A DNA stretch of 51,508 nucleotides from Streptomyces apocyni (GCF_009739465.1 NZ_WHOM01000076.1:1-51508); one strand, 5' to 3'. Numbered from the stretch's first letter, positions 1 through 10,036 are shown. A program made the numbers and translations. The notes: generated from the sequence alone by a model not told the origin.

Positions 1-300
1 GGTTTCCCTGGGCTTTCCTCCGGGCGCTTCCCTTCGGTGTTTCGTTCTTGCGTTTCCGACTCTATCAGACTCTTTCGTGTCCGATTTCCTCGGTGCCTTT
101 CCGGTTCCCGCTTTCGCGTTTCCCTTTCCGGCGGCTCCGACTCTATCAGATCCTTTCGGGCCTGACCCCCAGTCAGCGGGGCTTGTCTTCCCGGCTGTTG
201 GGCCGTTCCGACGTCCCAAACTCTAGCGGCTTTCTTCCCTGACTCATAATCGAGTCAGTCAGTTCGAATTTCGGCATGCCGAAATTCATCCCGGTGGGAG
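1..300 (-). promoter_or_regulatory. 5' promoter/leader region of an rRNA operon (16S lies outside, to the left)
   Basis: Read on the minus strand, this stretch resembles the known leader of Streptomyces rrn operons: a segment ending in CCGAAGGGAAGCGCCCGG (minus strand of about 13-36), preceded by repeated TCTGATAGAGTCGG boxes. The TAGAGT hexamer, a typical tandem rrn -10 box, occurs three times on the minus strand (225-220, 145-140, 64-59). The copies at 55-79 and 136-160 are a 22/25 direct repeat. No convincing TTGACA boxes are visible 17 bases upstream, so individual promoters are tentative. Short open frames here look like noise. The identification rests on recall of Streptomyces rrn leaders; 16S itself is not in the window. 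Confidence 0.75.
241..287. promoter_or_regulatory. Inverted repeats upstream of the rrn promoters: 22-bp perfect palindrome plus GACTC/GAGTC repeat
   Basis: Positions 266-287 form a perfect palindrome with arms GAATTTCGGCA and TGCCGAAATTC and no spacer. Next to it, GACTC (241-245) and GAGTC (252-256) form a second, smaller inverted repeat. They lie just upstream of the most distal TAGAGT box of the rrn leader, where an activator or repressor could sit. A spacerless palindrome makes a poor terminator. The function is unknown. Confidence 0.6.
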
Positions 301-403
301 ATCGTGCAGAGTTGGGTTGCCGCATCTGCGGCGAAGTGGCTGTCGCAGAACCGTTACGGCCCCGCGACAACTCGAAGAACCTTACGGGCCCGCAGGGGGC
401 GTG

Positions 404-988
404 TCAACTCTCTTCGACCCTGCGCAGCAAGCGGGTCAGCATCTCGCCGAGCGCCCCGCGCTCCTCGTCGGAGAGGTCCTGGAGGAGCTCCTCCTCGAAG
501 ACCGTGGCGAGACGCATCGCCTCCAGCCACTTCTCGCGACCCGCGTCCGTGAGCTCAATGATCACGCGGACTCGGTTGGTCTCGTCCCGCTCCCGGGTGA
601 CCAGGCCCTCCGTGACCATGCGGTCGATGCGGTGGGTCATGGCGGCCGGGGTGAGGCAGAGGCTCTTGGCGAGTTCGCCCGGGCCGAGGCGGTAGGGGGC
701 GCCGGAGAGGACCAGGCCCTTGAGTACCTCCCACTCGGCGTTGCTGATGCCGAGGGTCGCGGTCTGGCGGCCGTAGGCGACGTTCATCCGGCGGTGGAGC
801 CGCCCGAGGGCCGAGACGACCTGCTCTACCTGGGGGTCCAGGTCCTTGAACTCTCGCTGGTAGGCGGCGATCTGCTCTTCGAGAGTCGGCTCCTCGGGAG
901 ACGACTCCTTGGGCTCCTTGGGCTCCTTGGGCTCCTTGGCAGAGGGGTCCTTGGGAGACGGCTCCCTGGGGCTGGGGGTGTCGACCAT
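404..988 (-). CDS. MarR-family transcriptional regulator
   Basis: The 194-aa product is a dimeric winged-helix repressor of the MarR type, cytoplasmic. Residues about 1-35 are a charged, proline-rich tail with KEP repeats, encoded by a 9-bp tandem repeat. The wHTH occupies about residues 90-155: the recognition region runs GELAKSLCLTPAAMTHRIDR and is followed by the wing with RDETNRVRV. Flanking helices about 40-85 and 160-194 would form the dimer interface. It is divergent from an MFS exporter, the classic arrangement for a MarR repressor controlling an efflux pump. The ATG at 988 has no Shine-Dalgarno, but a GATACT box at 1000-995 sits at leaderless distance from it. The ligand is not predictable. 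Confidence 0.9.
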   Translation of the reverse strand: MVDTPSPREPSPKDPSAKEPKEPKEPKESSPEEPTLEEQIAAYQREFKDLDPQVEQVVSALGRLHRRMNVAYGRQTATLGISNAEWEVLKGLVLSGAPYRLGPGELAKSLCLTPAAMTHRIDRMVTEGLVTRERDETNRVRVIIELTDAGREKWLEAMRLATVFEEELLQDLSDEERGALGEMLTRLLRRVEES

Positions 989-1096
989 GCGGCGAGTATC
1001 GCATGCAGTCGCTTTGCATTAAAGACCTCGGCGCCTTAGTCTTTAGCTTCGAAGTTTAGGGTCGAAGTCTTCATAGTTAAGTTGAGGTAGGTGAAC
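989..1096. promoter_or_regulatory. Divergent marR/MFS promoter-operator region
   Basis: Inverted repeats fit a MarR operator: TAAAGAC (1020-1026) against GTCTTTA (1039-1045) with a 12-base spacer, the palindrome CTTCGAAG (1047-1054), and ATGCA/TGCAT further left. On the minus strand TTTAAT (1023-1018), 17 bases, then GATACT (1000-995) could be the marR promoter, overlapped by the first repeat. GAGG at 1084-1087 is the Shine-Dalgarno for the transporter. Confidence 0.5.
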
Positions 1097-2419
<1,323 letters not shown>

Positions 2420-2431
<12 letters not shown>

Positions 2432-4057
2432 CGCGAACTCGCACCAGACCGCCTTGCCGCCGCCCGGCGTACGGCGCGAGCCCCAGGTCGAGGCGATCGT
2501 GGCGACGATGGAGATGCCCCGGCCCGCCTCGTCGGCTGGTTCGGCGCGGCGGCGGCGCGGAAGGTGGTCGTCGCCGTCGGTGACCTCGATGATCAGGCGG
2601 CGATCGGTGCGGCGCAGTTTGAGGCGCATCGGCGGAACGCCGTGCTGGAGGGAGTTGGCGACCAGTTCGCTGGCGGCCAGAACGCCCAGGTCGTGCAGTT
2701 CCGGCGAGAAGCGCCAGCTGGTCAGCACCCCGGAGGCGAAGGCACGCCCGCGTGGGGCCGCCTCGACGCCGCCGAGCAGGTCGAGCGCGGCGCCACGGAA
2801 GAGCTCGGCGTCGGGGCCGCTGCGTGCGGGGTTCTGGAGGACCAGGACGGCTACGTCGTCGTCGTGTGCGGCGGTGACGCCCAGGGCGCGGATCAGGCGG
2901 TCGCAGACCACCTGGGGGGTTCCGGTGGCGCCGGACAGGGCGGTCTCCAGTGCCTCGACGCCCTGGTCGATGTCCTCGCCGCGCCGCTCGACGAGGCCGT
3001 CGGTGTAGAGGACGGCGGTGGAGCCGGGCGGGAAGGGCACCGATCCTGAGGCGTGCAGCCAGCCGCCGGTGCCGAGTGGCGGCCCGGTGGGTTCCTCGCC
3101 GCGGTGCAGGGCGCCGTTCTCGTCGCGTACGAGGATCGGCAGGTGGCCCGCGGAGGCGTAGGCGAGGCTGCCTTCCGCCGGGTCGTGGATCGCGTACACA
3201 CAGGTGGCGATCTGGCTGGCGTCGATCTCGGCGGCGAGTCCGTCGAGTAGTTGCAGGACCTCGTGGGGCGGGAGGTCCAGTCGGGCGTACGCGCGGACGG
3301 CTGTGCGGAGCTGGCCCATGACGGCGGCGGCGCGCACGCCACGGCCCATGACGTCTCCGATGACCAGGGCGGTGCGGCCGCCGCCCAGGGTGATCACGTC
3401 GTACCAGTCGCCGCCTACGGCGGCGTCCGTGCCGCCCGGTTGGTAGGTGGCGGCGATCCGCAGGTCGTCCGGCTCTTCCAGTTCCTGGGGGAGCAAGGAC
3501 CGCTGGAGGGTGACGGCGGCCTCGCGGTGACGGCGTTCGCTGGCGCGCAGCCGCTCGGCGGCCTCGGCGTGGTCGGTGACGTCCGTGGCGAAGAGGAGGA
3601 CGCCGCCCTCGGACGGGGCGTCGGCGCGGTCCCCCAGGGGGACCGTGACGGGGGTGCAGGTGAACGTGTAGGAGCGGCCGCCGGGGACCTTGCGGGACTT
3701 GACCGTACGGGGCTTGGAGCTGCGCAGGACCTGGTCGAGCAGGGTCAGCAGGCCGAGTTCGCCCAGTTCGGGCAGGGCTTCCTGGGCTTGGTCGCCGACG
3801 CGGCGGGGGCCGAAGGCGGTGGCGTAGGCGTCGTTGACGTACGCGATGCGGTGCTCGGGGCCGTGTACCAGGGCGACCAGGGCGGGGACGCGGTCGAGGA
3901 TCTCGCGGACCGGCAGGGCCTCGACGGACGGTGGGGGCGGCCCGGCCTGGTCCGACAGTTGCTCGGCGCGGGCCGCGGGCACCGAGCCGCTGTCGGACCG
4001 CGCTGCGGCGCGACGCTGCGTTCCGGGGAGCCGGGCGCTCCAGCGCGTGAAGTTCAC
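2420..4057 (-). CDS. PAS / SpoIIE-type PP2C phosphatase / HATPase regulatory protein
   Basis: A soluble 545-aa signalling protein. Residues about 50-155 form a PAS-like sensor (LDRVPALVALVHGPEHRIAYVN). Residues about 185-400 are a SpoIIE/PPM serine phosphatase with the metal-binding GGDWYD and IGDVMGRG motifs, YTDGLVE and the C-terminal HDDDVAVLV. Residues about 425-545 are a GHKL kinase domain of the RsbW anti-sigma type (ASELVANSLQH N-box; GRGISIV G-box). This architecture usually controls an anti-sigma/anti-anti-sigma partner switch by dephosphorylating an STAS protein. No partner is encoded next to it. The GTG start at 4057 follows AGAGG at a good distance. From memory it corresponds to the SCO4120 type. 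Confidence 0.9.
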
Positions 4058-4250
4058 TGCGTTAGGCCTCTGTTGTCGCTTGGTGTCGCTTCTGGGGCGG
4101 TGTGGGTTGTCGTCGGCAGCCGTACGGGACGGGCGGGCCTCAGGGTCGGGGGACTGTCGTGGTGGGGCCCACCGGGGTCGTGGACCAGTCTGGCCGACCG
4201 GACTGACATCCGTCAGACGCCGTTGCCGGGGAGGGAGTTCCCGGGGTCGG

Positions 4251-5723
4251 TCAGTTCGACCCCTTCGGGTCCTTCGGTCGGGCGCCCCCGGCCGCGAGTT
4301 CGAACTCCGCCCGGGGGTGTTCGAGTGAACCGAGGGAGACGATCTCGCGCTTGAAGAGTCCGGACAGGGTCCATTCGGCCAGTACCCGGGCCTTCCGGTT
4401 GAACGTGGGCACCCTGCTGAGGTGGTACACGCGGTGCATGAACCACGCAGGGTAGCCCTTCAGCTTGCGCCCGTAGACGTGTGCGACGCCTTTGTGCAGT
4501 CCGAGTGAGGCCACCGAGCCCGCGTAGGAGTGGGCGTAGTCCTTCAGGGGCTTGCCGTGCAGTGAGGCGACGATGTTGTCCCCGAGCGTCTTGGCCTGGC
4601 GTACGGCGTGCTGCGCGTTGGGCGCGCACTCCTTGCCGCCCCTGCCGCCCTTGCTGTCCTCGCCACCCTTGCCGTCCTCGCCGTCCTCGTCGGCCGTGAG
4701 GTCGGGGATCGCGGCGGCGTCGCCTGCCGCCCACGCGCGCGTAGTGCCGTCGATCGTGAGCTTGGGGGTGCACTTGAGTCGGCCGCGCTCGTCCAGGGGC
4801 AGATCGGTGGCGGCCAGTACCGGGTGCGGTTTGACGCCCGCGGTCCACACGAGCGTACGGGCGGGGAAGCGGCCGCCGTCGCTGAGGACGGCGACGCGGC
4901 CCTCGCAGGAGTCCAGGCGGGTGCGCAGGCGTACGTCGATGTTGCGGCCGCGCAGCTCCCGAATGGTGTACCGGCCCATCGACTCGCCGACCTCGGGGAG
5001 GATGCGGTCGGATGCCTCCACGAGCATCCACTTCATGTCCTCGGCGCGGAGGTTGTGGTAGTAGCGCGTGGCGTAGCGCGCCATGTCCTCCAGTTCGGCG
5101 AGCGCCTCCACGCCCGCGTAGCCGCCGCCCACGAAGACGAAGGTGAGGGCCGCGTCGCGGACGGCCGGGTCGCGGGTCGAGGAGGCGATGTCCAGCTGTT
5201 CGAGTACGTGGTTGCGCAGGCCGATGGCCTCCTCGACGGTCTTGAAGCCGATGGCGTGGTCGGCGAGGCCGGGGATCGGGAGGGTGCGCGAGATGGAGCC
5301 GGGGGCCAGCACGAGTTCGTCGTACGACAGCTCGACGGGGCCCGTGCCCTCCTCTTCGGTGGCGAGCGTGGTGAGGGTCGCGGTGTGCTTGCCGTGGTCG
5401 ATCTTCCTGACCTCGCCGATGACGACCTTGCAGCGGTCCAGGACGCGGCGCAGGGGCACGACGACATGGCGCGGTGAGATGTTTCCGGCCGCCGCCTCGG
5501 GCAGAAACGGCTGATACGTCATGTACGGCTCGGGGGTCACGACGACGATCTCGACCTCGCCGCGCTTGAGCTCGGGTTTGAGTTTCTTCTGTAGGCGCAG
5601 CGCGGTATAGAGCCCGACGTAGCCACCGCCGACGATGAGTACGCGGACGCTGGGGACGCTGGGGACACGGGGCGTTTCGGAGGTGCCCTCTGGCGACGAC
5701 TCTGGGGAGGATGCGGCCTTCAC
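4251..5723 (-). CDS. NAD(P)/FAD-dependent oxidoreductase, type-II NADH dehydrogenase-like
   Basis: A two-dinucleotide-fold flavoprotein that probably passes electrons from NADH to quinone at the membrane face without proton pumping. The first Rossmann motif GGGYVG (residues 32-37) binds FAD; the second, VGGGYAGVE, binds NAD(P)H; WAAGDAAAIPD is the C-terminal FAD contact. The family signature MTYQPFLPEAAAG is present. An acidic/glycine/lysine insert (TADEDGEDGKGG...) sits after the WAAGD motif. The open frame extends to 5876, but GTG 5723 gives a sensible N-terminus; the start is uncertain. The gene is divergent from atrA. From memory the same pair is SCO4119/SCO4118 in S. coelicolor, so AtrA control is likely. 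Confidence 0.87.
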   Translation of the reverse strand: MKAASSPESSPEGTSETPRVPSVPSVRVLIVGGGYVGLYTALRLQKKLKPELKRGEVEIVVVTPEPYMTYQPFLPEAAAGNISPRHVVVPLRRVLDRCKVVIGEVRKIDHGKHTATLTTLATEEEGTGPVELSYDELVLAPGSISRTLPIPGLADHAIGFKTVEEAIGLRNHVLEQLDIASSTRDPAVRDAALTFVFVGGGYAGVEALAELEDMARYATRYYHNLRAEDMKWMLVEASDRILPEVGESMGRYTIRELRGRNIDVRLRTRLDSCEGRVAVLSDGGRFPARTLVWTAGVKPHPVLAATDLPLDERGRLKCTPKLTIDGTTRAWAAGDAAAIPDLTADEDGEDGKGGEDSKGGRGGKECAPNAQHAVRQAKTLGDNIVASLHGKPLKDYAHSYAGSVASLGLHKGVAHVYGRKLKGYPAWFMHRVYHLSRVPTFNRKARVLAEWTLSGLFKREIVSLGSLEHPRAEFELAAGGARPKDPKGSN

Positions 5724-5883
5724 CTGTCCATGACGCACCGGAGCCGCGCGTTTGTCCACAGGCCCGACGCTTTGTATGACGGGAAGAGCTTCGGCAAGTG
5801 GTCGGCCACACTCCCCGATACCTGAGGAAGATCCGCAGGTCAGCGTACGATTCAGGCCTGATGAGCAGGGGGGCATTCAGGGT

Positions 5884-5904
5884 GGAATCGGTGCGTACTC
5901 CGAT
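5884..5904. promoter_or_regulatory. Candidate AtrA-type operator between the NADH dehydrogenase gene and atrA
   Basis: GGAATCG (5884-5890) is an AtrA-like half site. ATCGG (5887-5891) and CCGAT (5900-5904) form an inverted repeat with an 8-base spacer. The known AtrA consensus is two GGAATC-type half sites in inverted orientation; the right half is imperfect here. The position in the divergent region is appropriate. Confidence 0.45.
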
Positions 5905-6068
5905 CGAGGGGCGCACTGTGCGGAACTGGCCTCTTCTGAATTGACTCCGGCTCAACTATGTTCGTGTGTCGTCGGGGTGTGGGGGATGCGTGTGTCCGAA
6001 GCTCCTTGCGCTCCGGCTGCCAAGGCGGGGAAGGTCTCCGGGGGGAGACGTCATTACCGGGGGAACTT

Positions 6069-6941
6069 ATGCACATTCAGGATTCTCATTGGGCTTCCAC
6101 ATCGGCCGTCGCAGCGTCTGACGGGCTGGGAAGCGGACCAGAGAACGGCCCAGCGAATGGGCCTGAGCACGGGCTGGGGAACGGGCCGGGAAGCGGCGCG
6201 GGGGACAGCGCGCGTACGACGCCGCTGCGCGTCGACGCGCAGCGCAATCTCGAGCATGTCCTGCGGGCTGCCCGCGAGGTGTTCGGCGAGCTGGGTTACG
6301 GCGCTCCGATGGAGGACGTGGCGCGGCGGGCGCGGGTCGGGGTCGGCACGGTGTACCGGCGGTTCCCGAGTAAGGACGTACTGGTGCGGCGGATCGCCGA
6401 GGAGGAGACCTCCCGGCTGACCGAGCAGGCGCGGGCCGCGCTGGGCCAGGAGGACGAGCCGTGGTCGGCGCTGGCGCGCTTCCTGCGGATCTCGGTGGCT
6501 TCGGGGGCGGGGCGGCTGCTGCCTCCGCAGGTACTGCGGGTGGGGGTGGCCGACGAGCCTTCGGGTGCGGCGGGAGCTACCGGCGCTGCGGGTGGGGCTG
6601 AGGGCGGGGCTGACGAGGCGCGGGTGCCGCAGCAGCGGAGTCCCGGGGCGCACCCGGAGCTGCGGCTGGTCGAGCAGCGTTCGGCGTTGGATGACGTGGC
6701 TGGGCCTTCGGCTGTCGCGGGTCCCGACGACGCGGGGGCCGGGGCGCTGCTCGATGTGGTCGGCAGGCTGGTGGACCGGGCGCGGGAGGCGGGTGAGCTG
6801 CGTACGGACGTGACGGTGTCCGACGTACTGCTGGTGATCGCCACGGCGGCGCCTTCGCTGCCGGACCCTGCGCAGCAGGCGGCCGCTTCGACGCGGCTGC
6901 TGGACATTCTGCTGGAGGGGCTGCGGTCGCGGCCGGTGTAG
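6069..6941 (+). CDS. atrA: TetR-family transcriptional regulator AtrA
   Basis: A TetR-type dimeric DNA-binding protein of 290 aa. An N-terminal Gly/Pro/Asn-rich tail with GPENGPANGPEHG-like repeats (about 18-45) precedes the HTH (about 60-105: FGELGYGAPMEDVARRA, VGVGTVYRRFPSKD). The C-terminal ligand domain contains low-complexity Gly/Ala stretches. The start ATG 6069 follows a GGGGGA Shine-Dalgarno and gives MHIQDSHW, matching my recollection of AtrA; in-frame ATG 5958 lacks this support. AtrA activates actII-ORF4 and nagE2 in S. coelicolor, linking carbon signals to antibiotic production. Divergence from the NADH dehydrogenase gene and the sigma gene downstream match the S. coelicolor order. 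Confidence 0.85.
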   Translation: MHIQDSHWASTSAVAASDGLGSGPENGPANGPEHGLGNGPGSGAGDSARTTPLRVDAQRNLEHVLRAAREVFGELGYGAPMEDVARRARVGVGTVYRRFPSKDVLVRRIAEEETSRLTEQARAALGQEDEPWSALARFLRISVASGAGRLLPPQVLRVGVADEPSGAAGATGAAGGAEGGADEARVPQQRSPGAHPELRLVEQRSALDDVAGPSAVAGPDDAGAGALLDVVGRLVDRAREAGELRTDVTVSDVLLVIATAAPSLPDPAQQAAASTRLLDILLEGLRSRPV

Positions 6942-7142
6942 CGGCGCGCGGGGCCTGGCGTCGCGGCCCCGACCGTGATCCGCCCGCCGGACAGGCCCTG
7001 GCCCCGAATGAGTGAATGGTGGTGCGGGGTTTCTCGAACTCACCCCGGATGAGTGGTTGCCGGTCCTGAGACTCTTGCGGAGTCGCTGCGTATGACACTC
7101 TTTCCCGCGTGTTGGGTCTGAGTGTTGCGGGGGCTTCGCGCT

Positions 7143-9116
7143 ATGGGCGTTGACGGGCAGGACGAGCCGCTCTCCGGCGGTGGCGGTACGGAGTCCGGCG
7201 GGCTGCCCCCTCGGCAGGTACCAAGCCAGGGCGGCCCGTCCGGGTCCCTCGGGGGTGCTGGTGGCGCTGGTAGCGCTCGTGGTGCCGAGCCGAGTGTGCC
7301 TCCGCAGCGGGACACCAGCGACCCGACACTCGCCGACGAACTACTGACCAGCACCGATGCCCCGGCGGCCGACGCCGACCTCATCGCCCGGATGCGGGGC
7401 GGCGACGACTCCGCGTACGAGGAGCTCTACCGGCGGCACGCGGAGGCGGTGCGCCGCTATGCGCGGACCTGCTGCCGGGACGCGCACACCGCGGACGACC
7501 TCGCCTCCGAGGTCTTCGCGCGCATGCTCCAGGCGGTACGCCGCGGTTCCGGGCCCGAGCACGCGGTGCGCGCCTATCTGCTGACCACGGTACGGCGCGT
7601 CGCGGCAAACTGGACACAGTCCACGAAACGGGAGCAACTGGTCGAGGACTTCGCCGTGTTCGCGGCGCAGGCCGCGCGCTCGACCGAGGTGTCCGACGAC
7701 AAGGTCTCGGGCGGCTCCCTCGGGGCGGGTCTCGACCTCGGTGCGGATGTCATGGCCATGCATGAGGCCGAGCGTTCCATGGTCATGCAGGCCTTCCGCA
7801 GTCTCTCCGAGGAGTGGCAGGCCGTCCTGTGGCACACCGAGGTCGAGGACGACCCGCTGAGCGAGGTCGCCCCGCTCTTCGGGCACGCCTCACCCAACGC
7901 CACCGCGCAGCTGGCCAGCCGGGCCCGGGAGGGGCTCAAGCAGGCCTACCTACAGGCCCATGTGAGCGGCACGCTCGCCTCCGACGACGCATGCTCGCGG
8001 TACGCGGACCGGCTCGGCGCGTATGCCCGGGGGCGGCTGCGTTCGCGGGCCGAGCGTGGGCTGCGTAAGCATCTGGAGGACTGCGCCAAGTGCCGCCTCG
8101 CGGCCGGTCAGATCAAAGACCTCGCCAGCGGAATCCCCGGAGTCGTACCGGTCGCGGTCATCGGTTGGTTCGGTGCGGCCGCGTACTCGGCGAAGGCGGC
8201 CGGGATCGTGGGCGGTGGCGTCGCGGGCGCGGCGGGCGCTGGCGCGGCTGCCGCGGCGGGGGGCGGTGGCGCGGGTGGCGGCGCTGCCGCTGAGGGGCTG
8301 GGCGCCCCGGCGAAGGCCGGTATCGCGGCGGGTGTGGTGGTAGCGGCCGGAGTGGCGATGGCGCTCGCCCTCACGGGCGGCAGCGAGAAACCAGAGCCGG
8401 AGGCCAAGGCGACACCACCGGTCTCCCAGCCGATAGTGCCGCAGATCCCGGTACCTTCTCCCTCCCCCTCGCCCTCTCCTTCACCTTCGCCGACCCCGGC
8501 ACCGCTAGCGCCGCCCCCCAAGCCGACCCCAACGCCGACTCCCACGCCCACACCAACCCCGACTCCCCCCAAACCCACACCAACCCCCACTCCTTCGCCT
8601 ACGCCCACACCAACACCAACACCGACTCCCACGCCCACCCCCACACCAACCCCGACTCCACCCCCTCCGCCGCCCCCCGCGCCGGAGGTCTACCAGGTCA
8701 ACCGGCTCGACTACGGCGTCTGGGGCGACGGCACCAAGCCGGAGGTACGCCTCACCGAGTCGACCTGGCTGTGGCAGCGCTCCGGCGTGTCGGTCGGGGG
8801 GACGCAGTACGGGCACGGGGCAACCGTGCACGGGGACTCGTCGGTCACCATCGACCTCAATCGCAGCTGCACGTCGTACGACGCGCTGGTCGGCGTGGAC
8901 GACCTGATGCACGGCCTGGGCGCGGTGCGCTTCTCGGTGTACGCGGACGGGGCGCGGCTCTGGCAGTCACAGCTGATCCGGGGCGGCGACCCCGCGGTGC
9001 CGGTCCGGGTGAACCTGACCGGGCGGAAAACCCTGCGGCTGGTCGTCGAGCCGGATACCCCGCTTGACCGGGTGGCGCTTGTGACCTGGGCTCAGTCTCG
9101 GATCAGCTGCGGTTAG
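7143..9116 (+). CDS. Membrane-anchored ECF sigma factor fused to zinc finger and extracytoplasmic NPCBM domain
   Basis: The 657-aa fusion has these parts in order: sigma region 2 (about 75-150, DADLIARMRGGDDSAYEELYRRH), sigma region 4 (about 200-260), and an anti-sigma-type zinc finger with HLEDCAKC (H-x3-C-x2-C). One or two hydrophobic Ala/Gly segments follow (about 335-375 and 390-410), then a roughly 100-residue Pro/Thr/Ser repeat, then a C-terminal NPCBM/NEW2 carbohydrate-binding domain (about 530-657). It would place RNA polymerase specificity in the cytoplasm and a sugar-binding sensor outside. The start ATG 7143 has GGGGG 9 bases upstream; GTG 7122 also fits the frame. From memory the arrangement is conserved in Streptomyces (SCO4117 type). 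Activation may need proteolysis. Confidence 0.88.
   Translation: MGVDGQDEPLSGGGGTESGGLPPRQVPSQGGPSGSLGGAGGAGSARGAEPSVPPQRDTSDPTLADELLTSTDAPAADADLIARMRGGDDSAYEELYRRHAEAVRRYARTCCRDAHTADDLASEVFARMLQAVRRGSGPEHAVRAYLLTTVRRVAANWTQSTKREQLVEDFAVFAAQAARSTEVSDDKVSGGSLGAGLDLGADVMAMHEAERSMVMQAFRSLSEEWQAVLWHTEVEDDPLSEVAPLFGHASPNATAQLASRAREGLKQAYLQAHVSGTLASDDACSRYADRLGAYARGRLRSRAERGLRKHLEDCAKCRLAAGQIKDLASGIPGVVPVAVIGWFGAAAYSAKAAGIVGGGVAGAAGAGAAAAAGGGGAGGGAAAEGLGAPAKAGIAAGVVVAAGVAMALALTGGSEKPEPEAKATPPVSQPIVPQIPVPSPSPSPSPSPSPTPAPLAPPPKPTPTPTPTPTPTPTPPKPTPTPTPSPTPTPTPTPTPTPTPTPTPTPPPPPPPAPEVYQVNRLDYGVWGDGTKPEVRLTESTWLWQRSGVSVGGTQYGHGATVHGDSSVTIDLNRSCTSYDALVGVDDLMHGLGAVRFSVYADGARLWQSQLIRGGDPAVPVRVNLTGRKTLRLVVEPDTPLDRVALVTWAQSRISCG
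8455..8675 (+). repeat. Pro/Thr-Ser low-complexity array inside the sigma fusion
   Basis: Tandem CCNACN-type 6-bp units encode alternating Pro-Ser and then Pro-Thr, a rigid wall-spanning linker between the membrane segment and the NPCBM domain. It is likely variable in length between strains. Confidence 0.8.
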
Positions 9117-9171
9117 CAGCGTGGCCGAACCGTGATCTATGGGCGTACAACTCCGGGTGGATCTCATCTGT

Positions 9172-9210
9172 CTGTCAGATGCCGGAGGGTACGACTCCGG
9201 CATCTGACAG
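9172..9210 (+). terminator. Factor-independent terminator-like hairpin after the sigma gene
   Basis: Perfect 16-bp stem: arms 9172-9187 and 9195-9210 (left arm CTGTCAGATGCCGGAG) with a 7-base loop. It has no U-tract, as is common in actinobacteria. It lies 55 bases after the sigma stop and 39 bases before the next start, so it separates the two units. Confidence 0.8.
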
Positions 9211-9249
9211 TGCGCACGGCGCGTTGCCGTAGGGGAGATCGGGGATCAA

Positions 9250-10020
9250 GTGGGGAAGAAGGCGTGGAGAGTCGCCGTGGCCGGCGGGGCGGCCGCGGTG
9301 TTCACTGCGGTCGCGGCGGTGCCGGCCGGGGCTGCCGAGAACGGTGTCGCGTTCACTCGGGTCAAGGTGAATGGCGGCAAGCCGATCGTGGTCGGGATAT
9401 CGAAGGAGGTCGCGGTGCCCGCGTCCTTCCGTATGTCGACCACCCTGAGGTGGGAAAGTCCGATGGTGTTCCCGTACCGCGGGAAGCTCGACTCGGGCGA
9501 CGAACTGTGGCACGCCATCGAGACCAGCGACTGCATCACCGTGAGCAGGAACGTCTGCGACTTCAACGAGACGCTGTACCTCGACCCGAGTGAGTACAGC
9601 ATGCGGAACAAGGACGCCGGCGCCTGGAAGACCGCGGCCCGTGTGTATTTCGTGGGCGACGGCCACGACGCCGATAACGAGAACCTCACGGTCTACGTCA
9701 AGCGGAACACCCGCCTGAAGGTCAACGCGTCCCCCGAACCGGTGAAGAAGGGGAAGACCATCACCGTGACGGGCAAGGTCACGCGGGCGAACTGGGAGAC
9801 CCGCAAGTACGCCTCGTACGGGGGTCGGAAGGTGAGCCTGCAGTTCAAGCCCGTGGGCGCCACGTCCTACACCACGGTGAAGAAGGTGTACGCGAACAGC
9901 TCGGGTGCGCTCAGGACGACGGTGAAGGCCGGTACGTCGGGCACATGGCGCTGGCGCTACTACGGCAACACCACAAGCGGACCCTCGACGTCGACCGGGG
10001 ACCGCGTCGTGGTGCGGTGA
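9250..10020 (+). CDS. Secreted protein with Ig-like/bacterial repeat fold, unknown function
   Basis: The 256-aa exported protein has a Sec signal peptide (MGKKAWRVAVAGG..., hydrophobic core, AxA site near VPAGAAEN, residues 25-31). The mature part looks all-beta. The region at about 165-250 (ASPEPVKKGKTITVTGKV, then GGRKVSLQFKPVG and TTVKAGTSGTWRW) resembles calcium-free Ig-like repeats common in Streptomyces secreted proteins. Two cysteines (in TSDCITVSRNVCDF) could form a disulfide. No catalytic motif is seen. The GTG start at 9250 follows a weak GGGGA-like Shine-Dalgarno. It has its own unit between the terminator and the convergent lhgO. Confidence 0.75.
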   Translation: MGKKAWRVAVAGGAAAVFTAVAAVPAGAAENGVAFTRVKVNGGKPIVVGISKEVAVPASFRMSTTLRWESPMVFPYRGKLDSGDELWHAIETSDCITVSRNVCDFNETLYLDPSEYSMRNKDAGAWKTAARVYFVGDGHDADNENLTVYVKRNTRLKVNASPEPVKKGKTITVTGKVTRANWETRKYASYGGRKVSLQFKPVGATSYTTVKKVYANSSGALRTTVKAGTSGTWRWRYYGNTTSGPSTSTGDRVVVR

Positions 10021-10036
10021 GCCCGGCGATCCCGTT

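Noticed and set aside
6942..7142. Terminator between atrA and the sigma gene
   Set aside because: Only weak, interrupted GGGCCTG/CAGGCCC pairing is visible; not strong enough to call.
8100..8650. Glycine/valine-repeat frame on the minus strand opposite the sigma fusion
   Set aside because: It is the shadow of the Pro/Thr repeat and Ala-rich membrane region.
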